From the NCBI GenBank assembly GCA_030598065.1, contig JAUVQR010000029.1, forward strand, positions 1 to 10,849: a stretch of 10,849 nt of DNA. Reading direction: 5' to 3'. This document shows positions 1-6,195 of this stretch, one piece after another. Position numbers and translations under genes: made by a program. The number at the start of each line of letters is the position of its first letter. Position 1 is the first letter of the stretch. This stretch comes from Planctomycetota bacterium. GTDB taxonomy: Bacteria > Planctomycetota > Brocadiia > Brocadiales > Bathyanammoxibiaceae. The notes under the pieces are model-generated. The model did not search any database and was not told where the DNA came from. It saw only the letters and a list, made by a program, of their open reading frames with translations.

Positions 1-233
1 CTCATGATTTGCGCCATTCGTTCTGCACCCGTCTGGTTACTAGAGGATGCGACCTTGCAACTCTTAGGGACATTTTAGGTCATAGCTCTCTAGCAATGGT
101 GTCTCGGTATTCTCATCCGTCCAGTGAAGACAGGTTGAGAGCGGTAAATCTGGCCATTTCTGAAAAAACATGGACACCAAATGGACACCTAGACACTCAA
201 GGAAGCTGTGTACGGAAAGCGACAGAAGTGTAA
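1..233 (+). CDS. Tyrosine recombinase / phage-type integrase, C-terminal fragment (5' end outside window)
   Basis: The reading frame is open from the left edge (first full codon at 3) to the TAA at 231-233, so only about 76 C-terminal residues are visible. They hold the end of a tyrosine recombinase catalytic domain. HDLRHSF supplies the His-x-x-Arg pair, LGHSS the later His, and SRYSH the tyrosine nucleophile. Known enzymes of this family cut and rejoin DNA at att sites through a 3'-phosphotyrosine link. After the catalytic block there is a polar tail of about 30 residues (containing TWTPNGHLDTQ), which looks more like phage or genomic-island integrases than chromosomal XerC/XerD. The gene converges on rnpB, whose 3' end is only 26 bases away. 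Inference: this may be the edge of an integrated element. The N-terminal arm-binding domain and first catalytic Arg are not visible, so integrity cannot be judged. Confidence 0.9.
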   Translation, partial: HDLRHSFCTRLVTRGCDLATLRDILGHSSLAMVSRYSHPSSEDRLRAVNLAISEKTWTPNGHLDTQGSCVRKATEV

Positions 234-234
234 C

Positions 235-252
235 GTGTTGGTTGTAGAACAC
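235..252. terminator. Small hairpin between integrase and rnpB ends (possible weak bidirectional terminator)
   Basis: GTGTT at 235-239 pairs with AACAC at 248-252 around an 8-base loop. AAGTGT (226-231) and ACACTT (249-254) give an alternative pairing. It lies between two convergent 3' ends, where a terminator is expected, but neither strand has a T run after it. Support is positional and weak. Confidence 0.25.
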
Positions 253-259
253 TTAGAAG

Positions 260-625
260 CAGGCCTGAGAGCAGGCAATAAGCCGAGTTTTGTCGTGGGC
301 GACCATTAATCTTGGACGCACCTTACGATGCGTCTCGAACGGCTTACCCGAGGGTCCTAGTGAAGCGGGCCGCTTCGTCCCCCCCTATTTAGCCTTTCTC
401 CGGGTGGGGTTTACCGTGCCGGCCCTGTCACCAGGACCGCGGTGGGCTCTTACCCCACCTTTTCACCCTTACCCGCCACCAGCGTGACAGGCGGTATATT
501 TTCTGTGGCACTTTCCCTGGGATTGCTCCCGGTGGGCGTTACCCACCACCCTGCCCTGTGGAGCTCGGACTTTCCTCCCGTCCGCGCAAGACGGACGGGC
601 GGCCACCTCGCCTGCTCCCAGGCCA
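260..625 (-). ncRNA. rnpB: RNase P RNA, bacterial type A
   Basis: This is the catalytic RNA of RNase P, which removes 5' leaders from pre-tRNAs. On the minus strand it has the family's conserved core. GAGGAAAGTCC (577-567, P4 region) is followed by the CAGGGCAGGGTG and GGTAACGCC-like segments. The centre carries GGGTAAGGGTGAAAAGGTG and GGTAAGAGC. Next come ACGGTAAACCCCACC (the L15 stretch that binds the tRNA CCA end) and GGCTAAATAGG. The 3' part ends CACGACAAAACTCGGCTTAT, the partner strand of P4. The outer helix P1 is clear: 610-624 pairs with 262-276 as 15 pairs with a single G-U. A C/G-rich P3 hairpin lies around 577-600. Length of about 365 nt is normal for type A. The 5' end sits one base beyond the stop codon of the upstream zinc-ribbon gene. 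A weak promoter candidate (TTGCTT at 697-692, CATACT at 674-669, 17-base spacer) lies inside that gene; co-transcription with processing is equally possible. End points are from helix P1 and could shift by a few bases. Confidence 0.97.
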
Positions 626-1360
626 CTATTCGTTCGCAATGTAAAGGATTTTTTCACAGTTCTGGCACAGTATGATGTCTTCTCTTCGTAGAAGCAAGTT
701 AAGTGTCTGCGCCGTGATCTGCATGCAGCAACCACCGCATGTCTGAGCGACGACCTCTACCACGGCCTGGCCGTCTTTCCCTAGAAGCCGTTTATACTGG
801 AGAAGCGCCGCCTTGTCTACTTGCCGAGCGGCTTCTTCCCACTCCGACCGGGTCTCTGCGATGTTTTTTCCCAGCAGGGAGAGTTCGTTTTCAACCTCTG
901 CCTTTATCTCGACCAGTTCCTTTTTCTCCCTCTCCACCTCCGCCTTCAGCTCTTGCTCCGCGGTCGCTATGTTTTCAAACTCGGTCATCATGGAGAGTAT
1001 TTCGTCTTCAAGAAGGCCCTTGTCGGCCTCCTTACCCCCTATTTCTGAAAGGTGGGCGCTGTATTCCCTGTTGCTTTTTATTTGGAGGAGCCTTTCCCTG
1101 GATTTCAGAATTCCTTCTTCTATACACTTGAGGTCCAGGTGCTTCTTGTCTATGTTTTTCTGAAAGTCCAGCAACTCTTCGTGTTTGTCCGCGAGGCGGG
1201 CGGTTGCGTCCGCAATACGGGCCTCTTTGGCGTCGATACGGCTTTCTATTGTTTTTTTCTGTCTACTGAAATCATGGGATTTGTCGTCGATGGACTGGAG
1301 CTTCTTGAGCAGCTCCAGCCTGTTCACGCCAGAGTCTTTATTTGTTACTTCCAATGCCAT
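626..1360 (-). CDS. Coiled-coil protein with C-terminal C4 zinc ribbon (COG1579 / zf-RING_7 type)
   Basis: A 244-residue protein. Residues about 12-190 are almost entirely Glu/Lys/Leu-rich heptads, predicting a long antiparallel coiled-coil hairpin. The C-terminus holds a zinc ribbon: CGGC at 208-211 (an extra Cys at 212) and CQNC at 232-235. This architecture matches the family of Helicobacter HP0958 and Deinococcus DR0291, described as nucleic-acid or protein-binding adaptors. HP0958 links to flagellar gene control, but that role should not be carried over here, since no flagellar gene is in the window. The start ATG (1360-1358) lies inside the end of rpoD, giving a 23-base overlap in another frame. 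GGAAGG about 8 bases upstream is a fair ribosome binding site. The TAG stop (628-626) is one base from rnpB helix P1. Being sandwiched between rpoD and rnpB suggests a household role tied to RNA metabolism, but that is inference. Confidence 0.9.
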   Translation of the reverse strand: MALEVTNKDSGVNRLELLKKLQSIDDKSHDFSRQKKTIESRIDAKEARIADATARLADKHEELLDFQKNIDKKHLDLKCIEEGILKSRERLLQIKSNREYSAHLSEIGGKEADKGLLEDEILSMMTEFENIATAEQELKAEVEREKKELVEIKAEVENELSLLGKNIAETRSEWEEAARQVDKAALLQYKRLLGKDGQAVVEVVAQTCGGCCMQITAQTLNLLLRREDIILCQNCEKILYIANE

Positions 1361-2990
1361 CGAGAAATCCTTCCAGCTTTCTGCTTCTAATGGGGTGTTG
1401 CAGTTTCCTGACGGCTTTCGCCTCTATCTGCCTTACCCTTTCCCTGGTAACGTTGAATTTCTTGCCCACCTCTTCCAGCGTGTACGTGTAGCCGTCTCCT
1501 ATGCCGTAGCGCAGCTTTATTATCTCCCTCTCTCTGTAGCTGAGCGTGTGGAGAACGGTCTCTATCTTCTCCTTGAGCATCTCCTGGGCGGCCGCCGATA
1601 CGGGCGATTCGGCCTTTTCATCTTCTATGAAGTCACCGAAGGAACTGTCTTCGCTCTCTCCCACCGGCCTGTCCAGCGATATCTGTGAGCGAGATATCTT
1701 CATTATTCGTCTTGCTTCAGGCACGGAGACGCTCACGGCGGTTGCTATCTCTTCTATTGTGGGTTCGCGGCCCTTTTCCTGGAGTAGCCTCTTGGAGACG
1801 TTTCTTATCTTACTCATCGTCTCTATCATATGTACGGGTATCCTGATGGTTCTGGCCTGATCGGCGATAGAGCGCGTAATCGCCTGGCGTATCCACCAGG
1901 TGGCGTATGTGCTGAATTTGTACCCTCTCTTGTATTCATATTTGTCTACGGCTCTCATCAGGCCGGTGTTGCCTTCCTGTATAAGGTCCAGGAAGCTCAG
2001 CCCCCTGTTTCTGTATTTCTTCGCTATGCTGACCACCAGACGGAGGTTTGCGCTGGAGAGCTTCCTCTTGGCCGTTTCGTGGTCAAAGAAAAGTTTGTCG
2101 AAACTCGCCATCTTCCTGGTCAGGCTGTCCGGCGATTCAATCACCTTACTCTCCAACTGGTTCAGCGCCTGGTCCAGTTCCCTCAAATGACCGTTGGAAC
2201 GATGACGGTTTCTCGTCCTGTCTATCTGCTTCCGGAGCCCATTCATTTCTTTATGCACGACGTGCAGCCGTTTTATCAGCGGCTGTATCTTTTTCACTAT
2301 TATCTTTAGTTTCTCGATTCGCTCCAGGGCGTTTCGCCGCCTTGTCCTTATCCTCCTGAGCAAACGTACCCTTTCCGTCTCAGTTGTCTTCTTTAAACGA
2401 ACCTTGCCGTACTCATCCCTGTTTAACTCAACTATGTTCCTGAGTACCTTTATTTCTCTAGGGAGTCTCTGTAAAATCTGCTCACGTCCGGTGTCCACCG
2501 CAAAATCCACCTTCAGGGTAAATTCCGTGCGGGGAGCTCCGTTACAGAGATTTTCCAGGGCGGAGAGATACTCGGCGATGTTACAGTCGGACGCAAAGAT
2601 CTTTCTGTGGATGCGTTTCTTGGTAATCTCTATCCTCTTGGCGAGCTCGATTTCTTCGTCCCTTGTAAGCAAGGGTATCTCGCCCATCTGGGTCAAATAC
2701 ATCCTGACAGGGTCGTCTATCTTCTCGGGAACTGGCTGTTCGTACTTCGCGTCCGCACTCACCCCTTCTTCATCAGGGAGTTCCATATCACCGGCGACGC
2801 GACTGTCAACCTCCGATTCATCGATAAGGTCTATCCCTACCTCATCCAACATCAGCAGGATGTCGTCTATTCTCTCCGGTGATACGACCTCGTTATTGGG
2901 GAGAATGTCATTGAGCTCCTCGTAGGTCAAATAGCCCTTCTCTTTTCCCCGTTGAGCCAGCATTTTTATCTTTTGGCCCAATTTGTCCAT
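1338..2990 (-). CDS. rpoD: RNA polymerase primary sigma factor (sigma-70 / RpoD)
   Basis: Housekeeping sigma factor that directs RNA polymerase to -35/-10 promoters, 550 residues from the ATG at 2990. The N-terminus (GKEKGYLTYEELNDILP) is a short region 1.1. Region 1.2 is DDPVRMYLTQMGEIPLLTRDEE at about 92-114. A charged insert, rich in Arg and Lys, fills about 125-295. Region 2 starts near 307 with NLRLVVSIAKKYRNRGL and DLIQEGNTGLMRAVDKYEY, then the -10 contacting segment FSTYATWWIRQAITRSI. Region 3 follows (RTIRIPVHMIETMSK). The region 4 helix-turn-helix is near 505-530 (LEEVGKKFNVTRERVRQIEAKA). I prefer 2990 because GGAGG (3001-2997) sits 6 bases ahead of it. An in-frame ATG at 3008 overlaps the dnaG TAA by one base, with AGGAG only 3 bases away; using it adds six residues. 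The gene follows dnaG directly and overlaps the next gene by 23 bases, so it is surely co-transcribed with both. Confidence 0.97.
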   Translation of the reverse strand: MDKLGQKIKMLAQRGKEKGYLTYEELNDILPNNEVVSPERIDDILLMLDEVGIDLIDESEVDSRVAGDMELPDEEGVSADAKYEQPVPEKIDDPVRMYLTQMGEIPLLTRDEEIELAKRIEITKKRIHRKIFASDCNIAEYLSALENLCNGAPRTEFTLKVDFAVDTGREQILQRLPREIKVLRNIVELNRDEYGKVRLKKTTETERVRLLRRIRTRRRNALERIEKLKIIVKKIQPLIKRLHVVHKEMNGLRKQIDRTRNRHRSNGHLRELDQALNQLESKVIESPDSLTRKMASFDKLFFDHETAKRKLSSANLRLVVSIAKKYRNRGLSFLDLIQEGNTGLMRAVDKYEYKRGYKFSTYATWWIRQAITRSIADQARTIRIPVHMIETMSKIRNVSKRLLQEKGREPTIEEIATAVSVSVPEARRIMKISRSQISLDRPVGESEDSSFGDFIEDEKAESPVSAAAQEMLKEKIETVLHTLSYREREIIKLRYGIGDGYTYTLEEVGKKFNVTRERVRQIEAKAVRKLQHPIRSRKLEGFLDGIGSNK

Positions 2991-3007
2991 TAGATTCCTC
3001 CGGGACA

Positions 3008-4768
3008 TTAGCTCCTCTTCCGATAAAGTTGCGCGCGCTGCCTCTCATGAAATTCCCTGAGCAGCTCCGTCTCTTCTTTTTTCTGGTTGCTGTTTAGTTT
3101 ATTCATTCTCTCTTTAGTATAACCGATTTCCTTCCTGCCCTCCCGCCTCTTTATATAGTTCACACAGTCCTCAAACCCCTTGCGCTGGTCTCCTTTGACG
3201 TCTCCCAGTGTAATGGTTGCCAGAATCCTTGCCTGCTCATCTTCCATAAAGTAAGGGATAAGGTCCTCGGCCCCTATGCGGCCGTTCTCGTGGTATAAAT
3301 CCAGTGTCTTGAGGATTATCTCCCTTGCGCCACCTGACTTTATGGCGTCTATGCCCAGTTCTGCCTCAAACCTTTCGATTAGTTCGTTGTGAGACAGCAA
3401 GAATCCCAGAAGTTCCGTTTCCACGCCGTAATTCGTGCTACCACCGATTATCCCTGCCCGAGTCTCATCACCCTTCATTCTCCGCTCCAGTCTAGAGAAT
3501 CGCAGTCTGAACGTCTTCTCGTCAATTGACATCCTCTCGGCAATGCTTTTCACAACCTCTTGTTGTATCAGTTTGTCCTTAATCCTGAAAACAGTGTCAC
3601 CAAGCTCCAGCGCCGCGTTGATTCTGCCGGTTGGGGACGACAGGTCGTGTTTTGCCTCCGTCATCTTCATCTTGAAGCTGAAGAAATCGAGGGCCTCACT
3701 TGCCAGCGCCATAAACTTGTCGCGCCCTTCTTTCAAGATAAAATCGCAGGGGTCGTTTGCTTCCGGAAGCTGAACCACCCTGGCCTCTATCTCTTCCTCC
3801 AGCAATATGTCAAGGCTCCTGTCGGAAGACCGTCTCCCGGCGTCGTCGCCGTCAAGTATCAAGGTTACCTCAGGGGTCCACTGACGGAGCAGCCTTACGT
3901 GCTCCGTTGTAAGCGCGGTGCCCAAAACCCCTACGGTATTACGGATGCCTTCTTGATGAGCGACTATTACGTCCGTATACCCCTCCATGATTAGCGCGCT
4001 TCTTTCCGACAGGATTGCCGGCTTTGCAAGGTCCAGCCCGTAAAGACACCTTCCCTTGTTAAATAAGGTCGTTTCCGGGGAGTTTATGTATTTAGGCCCT
4101 GAGTCGGACAGGCTTCTGCCCCCAAAACCAACCACGCGCCCGATGTGGTCGTTTATGGGAAACATCAAACGGTCCCTGAAGCGGTCATAAAACCCGCCGC
4201 CGCTTCTGGCTATGATGAGCCCGGCGCCTTGCAACTGAGATAGGGGTATGTTCCTGCTTTGCGCGAGTAGCATCAGCGAATCCCAGGCATCAGGCGCGTA
4301 GCCCAGGCGAAACTGACGGATAGATGACTCTTTTATTCCGCGCCCGGCAAGATATTTCCTTGTGGCAACTCCTTTGTCACCGAGCAGATGTTTATGGAAA
4401 AACTCGGCGGCAAACTTGTTCGTGTCATAAATAAGTGATTTGTGGCCGGGCCGGTTATCTTTTCCGCCTTGTGCCGGCAGGTCAACCCTGGCCTTTACGG
4501 CAAGTGCCTTGAGCGCTTCCGGAAAAGAAAGCCCTTCCTTCTTCATTAAAAACGTGAAGACGTTACCGCCTTCGCCACAACCAAAACATTTATATAATTG
4601 TTTTTCAGGACTGACCGAAAAGCTTGGTGTCTTTTCCGAATGAAAAGGACACAGGCCCATATGGTTTTTGCCGCCACGTTTGAGGTTAACGTACCGACCA
4701 ACTACCTCAACAATATCCGTTAGTTTCTGAATCTCATTAATCTTTTCGCTGCCGACGTACCTTGTCAT
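3008..4768 (-). CDS. dnaG: DNA primase DnaG
   Basis: Synthesises RNA primers for lagging-strand replication at the fork, working with DnaB helicase. From the ATG at 4768 the protein has 586 residues, a normal length. The N-terminal CHC2 zinc finger has Cys40, His43, Cys61 and Cys64 (CPFH...CFGC). The catalytic core follows, with the basic motif around MFPINDHIGRVVGFGGR. The TOPRIM domain has the metal-binding glutamate in MEGYTDV and the DGDDAGRR acidic motif. The C-terminal part, from roughly residue 420, is the less conserved helicase-interacting region. I choose 4768 over the ATG at 4795 for three reasons: GAGGGA lies 5 bases ahead of 4768, the upstream ATG has no such site, and the zinc-finger spacing matches E. 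coli from this start. The upstream ATG would also lie about six bases from the expected transcription start. The TAA at 3010-3008 overlaps a possible rpoD ATG. A strong promoter precedes the gene, making it the head of the dnaG-rpoD-zinc-ribbon(-rnpB) unit. Confidence 0.97.
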   Translation of the reverse strand: MTRYVGSEKINEIQKLTDIVEVVGRYVNLKRGGKNHMGLCPFHSEKTPSFSVSPEKQLYKCFGCGEGGNVFTFLMKKEGLSFPEALKALAVKARVDLPAQGGKDNRPGHKSLIYDTNKFAAEFFHKHLLGDKGVATRKYLAGRGIKESSIRQFRLGYAPDAWDSLMLLAQSRNIPLSQLQGAGLIIARSGGGFYDRFRDRLMFPINDHIGRVVGFGGRSLSDSGPKYINSPETTLFNKGRCLYGLDLAKPAILSERSALIMEGYTDVIVAHQEGIRNTVGVLGTALTTEHVRLLRQWTPEVTLILDGDDAGRRSSDRSLDILLEEEIEARVVQLPEANDPCDFILKEGRDKFMALASEALDFFSFKMKMTEAKHDLSSPTGRINAALELGDTVFRIKDKLIQQEVVKSIAERMSIDEKTFRLRFSRLERRMKGDETRAGIIGGSTNYGVETELLGFLLSHNELIERFEAELGIDAIKSGGAREIILKTLDLYHENGRIGAEDLIPYFMEDEQARILATITLGDVKGDQRKGFEDCVNYIKRREGRKEIGYTKERMNKLNSNQKKEETELLREFHERQRAQLYRKRS

Positions 4769-4807
4769 GCAGGTCCCTCGTAGATGAAGTATCATTCAAA
4801 TCTATTA

Positions 4808-4835
4808 AGTATATCACAATATTTACGAGAGTCAA
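4808..4835 (-). promoter_or_regulatory. Sigma-70 promoter for the dnaG operon (extended -10)
   Basis: On the minus strand TTGACT (4835-4830, 5 of 6 consensus bases) is followed after 16 bases by TATACT (4813-4808, 5 of 6). TG lies one base ahead of the -10, making it an extended -10. Transcription should begin near 4801, leaving a leader of about 33 bases that carries the GAGGGA site for the ATG at 4768. No other promoter of this quality is seen between the upstream hairpin and dnaG. Confidence 0.75.
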
Positions 4836-4926
4836 AGACTAGATTGTAAAAGATGGAGGGGTTTGCTCTAAGTGCTATTGTGTCAAACAGTTGCAGGCTA
4901 TTGGTTGGAAACGGTCGTAGGGTGGG

Positions 4927-4962
4927 CTGCGAAGGGGGTTTATTGAAAAACCCCCTTCGCAG
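4927..4962 (-). terminator. 15-bp perfect hairpin after the lysine-rich peptide gene
   Basis: The arms at 4927-4941 and 4948-4962 are exact inverted repeats of 15 bases with a 6-base loop and a five-G/five-C core. The hairpin starts 12 bases after the TAA of the lysine-rich peptide gene and ends about 90 bases before the dnaG promoter. It therefore separates two transcription units. No U run follows on the minus strand (CCCACCC comes next), so it is not a textbook intrinsic terminator. It may instead protect the 3' end of the short mRNA or work with Rho. Confidence 0.6.
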
Positions 4963-4974
4963 AAAATCTTGGTC

Positions 4975-5088
4975 TTACCTACAGCGCTTTTTTGCCTTCT
5001 TCTTTTTTGCCTTCTTTTTGGCTTTTTTCTTCACAGCTTTCTTCTTCACAGCTCTCTTTACCTTTTTCTTGGCCTTCTTTTTGGCCAC
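4975..5088 (-). CDS. 37-residue lysine-rich peptide (histone H1 tail-like), hypothetical
   Basis: A tiny gene with a GTG start at 5088-5086 and a TAA at 4977-4975. The product is about 60% lysine (22 of 37). It is built of AKKK-type blocks broken by Ala and Val, starts MAKKKAKKKVKRAVKKKA and ends KKRCR with a single cysteine. Such composition resembles the C-terminal tails of histone H1-like bacterial proteins, which bind nucleic acids through charge alone; no folded domain is expected. Several facts argue for a real gene. The ribosome binding site AAAAGGAGGTGA (5104-5093) is nearly a perfect match to the 16S tail, with 7 bases between GGAGG and the start. A perfect sigma-70 promoter lies directly upstream, and a strong hairpin follows the stop. 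It sits upstream of dnaG, where E. coli has rpsU, but no similarity to ribosomal protein S21 is visible. Function is unknown; nucleoid, RNA or ribosome binding is inference from charge. Confidence 0.8.
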   Translation of the reverse strand: MAKKKAKKKVKRAVKKKAVKKKAKKKAKKKKAKKRCR

Positions 5089-5140
5089 TTTGTCACCTCC
5101 TTTTGAAATTTTTTGTTACTAAATAACCAAACTTGAAAGA

Positions 5141-5168
5141 ATTATAGCAAAACAACGCGTGTTGTCAA
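5141..5168 (-). promoter_or_regulatory. Perfect-consensus sigma-70 promoter for the lysine-rich peptide gene
   Basis: The minus strand reads TTGACA (5168-5163), 16 bases, then TATAAT (5146-5141), with TG one base ahead of the -10. Both hexamers are exact consensus. Expected transcription start is near 5134, giving a leader of about 45 bases. A 5-base inverted repeat (ACAAC at 5152-5156, GTTGT at 5161-5165) fills most of the spacer and could be an operator. High basal expression is expected unless repressed. Confidence 0.85.
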
Positions 5169-5258
5169 GCAGGTTTTAGCTCTTTTTGTAAATTTTGTAG
5201 GAAAAAATCCGAATCGGCGAAATTGGTCTGGAAGGTAATATCCTGACATGAATGTGCG

Positions 5259-6020
5259 CTACATCCTTGTCACGATTCCTTTTGATTTTAGAAACTGCTT
5301 TACGTCGTGAATGGAGTATTCCTTATAGTGGAAGACAGAGGCGGCCAGGGCTGCGTCTGCCGCGCCGGTTGTAAAGACGTCGTAAAAGTGTTCAAGAGTG
5401 CCCGCTCCACCGGAGGCTATGATGGGGATGTTGGTGACCCCGGAAACCTCGCGGGTCAGCTCGTTGTCATACCCGTCCTTTGTGCCGTCGCAGTCCATGC
5501 TGGTGAGTAGTATTTCCCCGGCACCTCTCTTCTCCGCTTCCCGCGCCCAGGCCAGGGCGTCTTTGCCCGTTGGGGTGCGGCCGCCGTTCAGGTATGTCTC
5601 CCAGCGCGACGTGCCGTCGACCCGCTTCGCGTCGATAGCGATTACGATGCATTGGCTGCCGTAACGCCGGGCGGCGCGGGTTATAAGCTCCGGATCCTTT
5701 ACCGCTGCGGTATTTATGGAGACCTTATCCGCGCCCGCATTCAGCAGTCTGCGGATGTCTTCCAGGTTGCGTATCCCGCCGCCTACGGTCAGGGGTATAA
5801 ACACCTCAGAGGCCGTGGCCGCCACGTCGTCTATTATGATGTCTCTTTCTTCATGGGAGGCGGTTATGTCAAGGAAGGTTATCTCGTCCGCGCCTTCACG
5901 GTCGTAGAAGGCTGCCACTTCAACGGGGTCCCCTGCGTCCCTAAGGTCGAGAAACCTTGTCCCCTTTACAACCCGGCCGCCCTTTACGTCCAGACATGGA
6001 ATTATACGTTTGGCTAACAT
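5259..6020 (-). CDS. hisF: Imidazole glycerol phosphate synthase, cyclase subunit HisF
   Basis: A 253-residue (beta-alpha)8 barrel, the standard HisF length. With the glutaminase HisH it turns PRFAR plus ammonia into imidazole glycerol phosphate and AICAR, joining histidine and purine synthesis in the cytoplasm. The catalytic aspartates are in place: Asp11 in IIPCLDVKGGRVVKG and Asp130 in VIAIDAKR. Phosphate-binding loops are visible as TVGGGIRN near 78-85 and IIASGGAGT near the C-terminal side. No histidine gene flanks it, so HisH must be elsewhere. The ATG at 6020 has no clear Shine-Dalgarno sequence, but the protein starts exactly where the family does. A weak promoter candidate (TTGTGA at 6130-6125, TATCTT at 6108-6103, 16-base spacer) lies upstream. 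No convincing terminator follows; the next 90 bases lead into the lysine-rich peptide promoter. Confidence 0.97.
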   Translation of the reverse strand: MLAKRIIPCLDVKGGRVVKGTRFLDLRDAGDPVEVAAFYDREGADEITFLDITASHEERDIIIDDVAATASEVFIPLTVGGGIRNLEDIRRLLNAGADKVSINTAAVKDPELITRAARRYGSQCIVIAIDAKRVDGTSRWETYLNGGRTPTGKDALAWAREAEKRGAGEILLTSMDCDGTKDGYDNELTREVSGVTNIPIIASGGAGTLEHFYDVFTTGAADAALAASVFHYKEYSIHDVKQFLKSKGIVTRM

Positions 6021-6170
6021 TGTGGTGTTAACAGTAGTGTTAAGATTTGTAGGATTTACGGTTGATGTGCATGGGAGTTAAGGGGCGCCGGTTTCTATTG
6101 AGAAGATAAAAAGTTGTTCCATTGTCACAAGGCCGGGTAGATGCGCCCCCCCCGGCGGCATTACCTGGGG

Positions 6171-6187
6171 GGCAAGCGTGTCTTGCC
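6171..6187. other. Short hairpin downstream of the pentapeptide gene
   Basis: GGCAAG (6171-6176) and CTTGCC (6182-6187) form a 6-bp stem with a 5-base loop, 8 bases beyond the stop of the pentapeptide gene. No T run follows on the minus strand. A second possible stem, GCCGGG (6132-6137) with CCCGGC (6151-6156), lies further on. Either could be a 3' stabilising or Rho-linked structure. The rest of 6021-6195 holds only the weak hisF promoter candidate. Confidence 0.3.
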
Positions 6188-6195
6188 TGTGCCGG

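Noticed and set aside
469..735. Open frames on both strands across the rnpB gene (for example 442-675 plus and 469-735 minus)
   Set aside because: They overlie the RNase P RNA, have no family similarity I can recognise and no proper ribosome binding sites.
813..2925. Many long plus-strand open frames opposite the zinc-ribbon gene and rpoD
   Set aside because: Antisense shadows of well-supported conserved genes; composition rich in Ser, Phe and Leu as expected for the complement of Lys/Glu-rich coding sequence.
4853..5122. Plus-strand frame rich in Phe opposite the lysine-rich peptide gene
   Set aside because: It is the complement of the AAG/AAA-rich micro-gene, which has promoter, ribosome binding site and hairpin on the minus strand.
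5169..5258. T-rich stretch after hisF as an intrinsic terminator
   Set aside because: Only a 3-bp stem can be formed before the T run, which is too weak to support a call.
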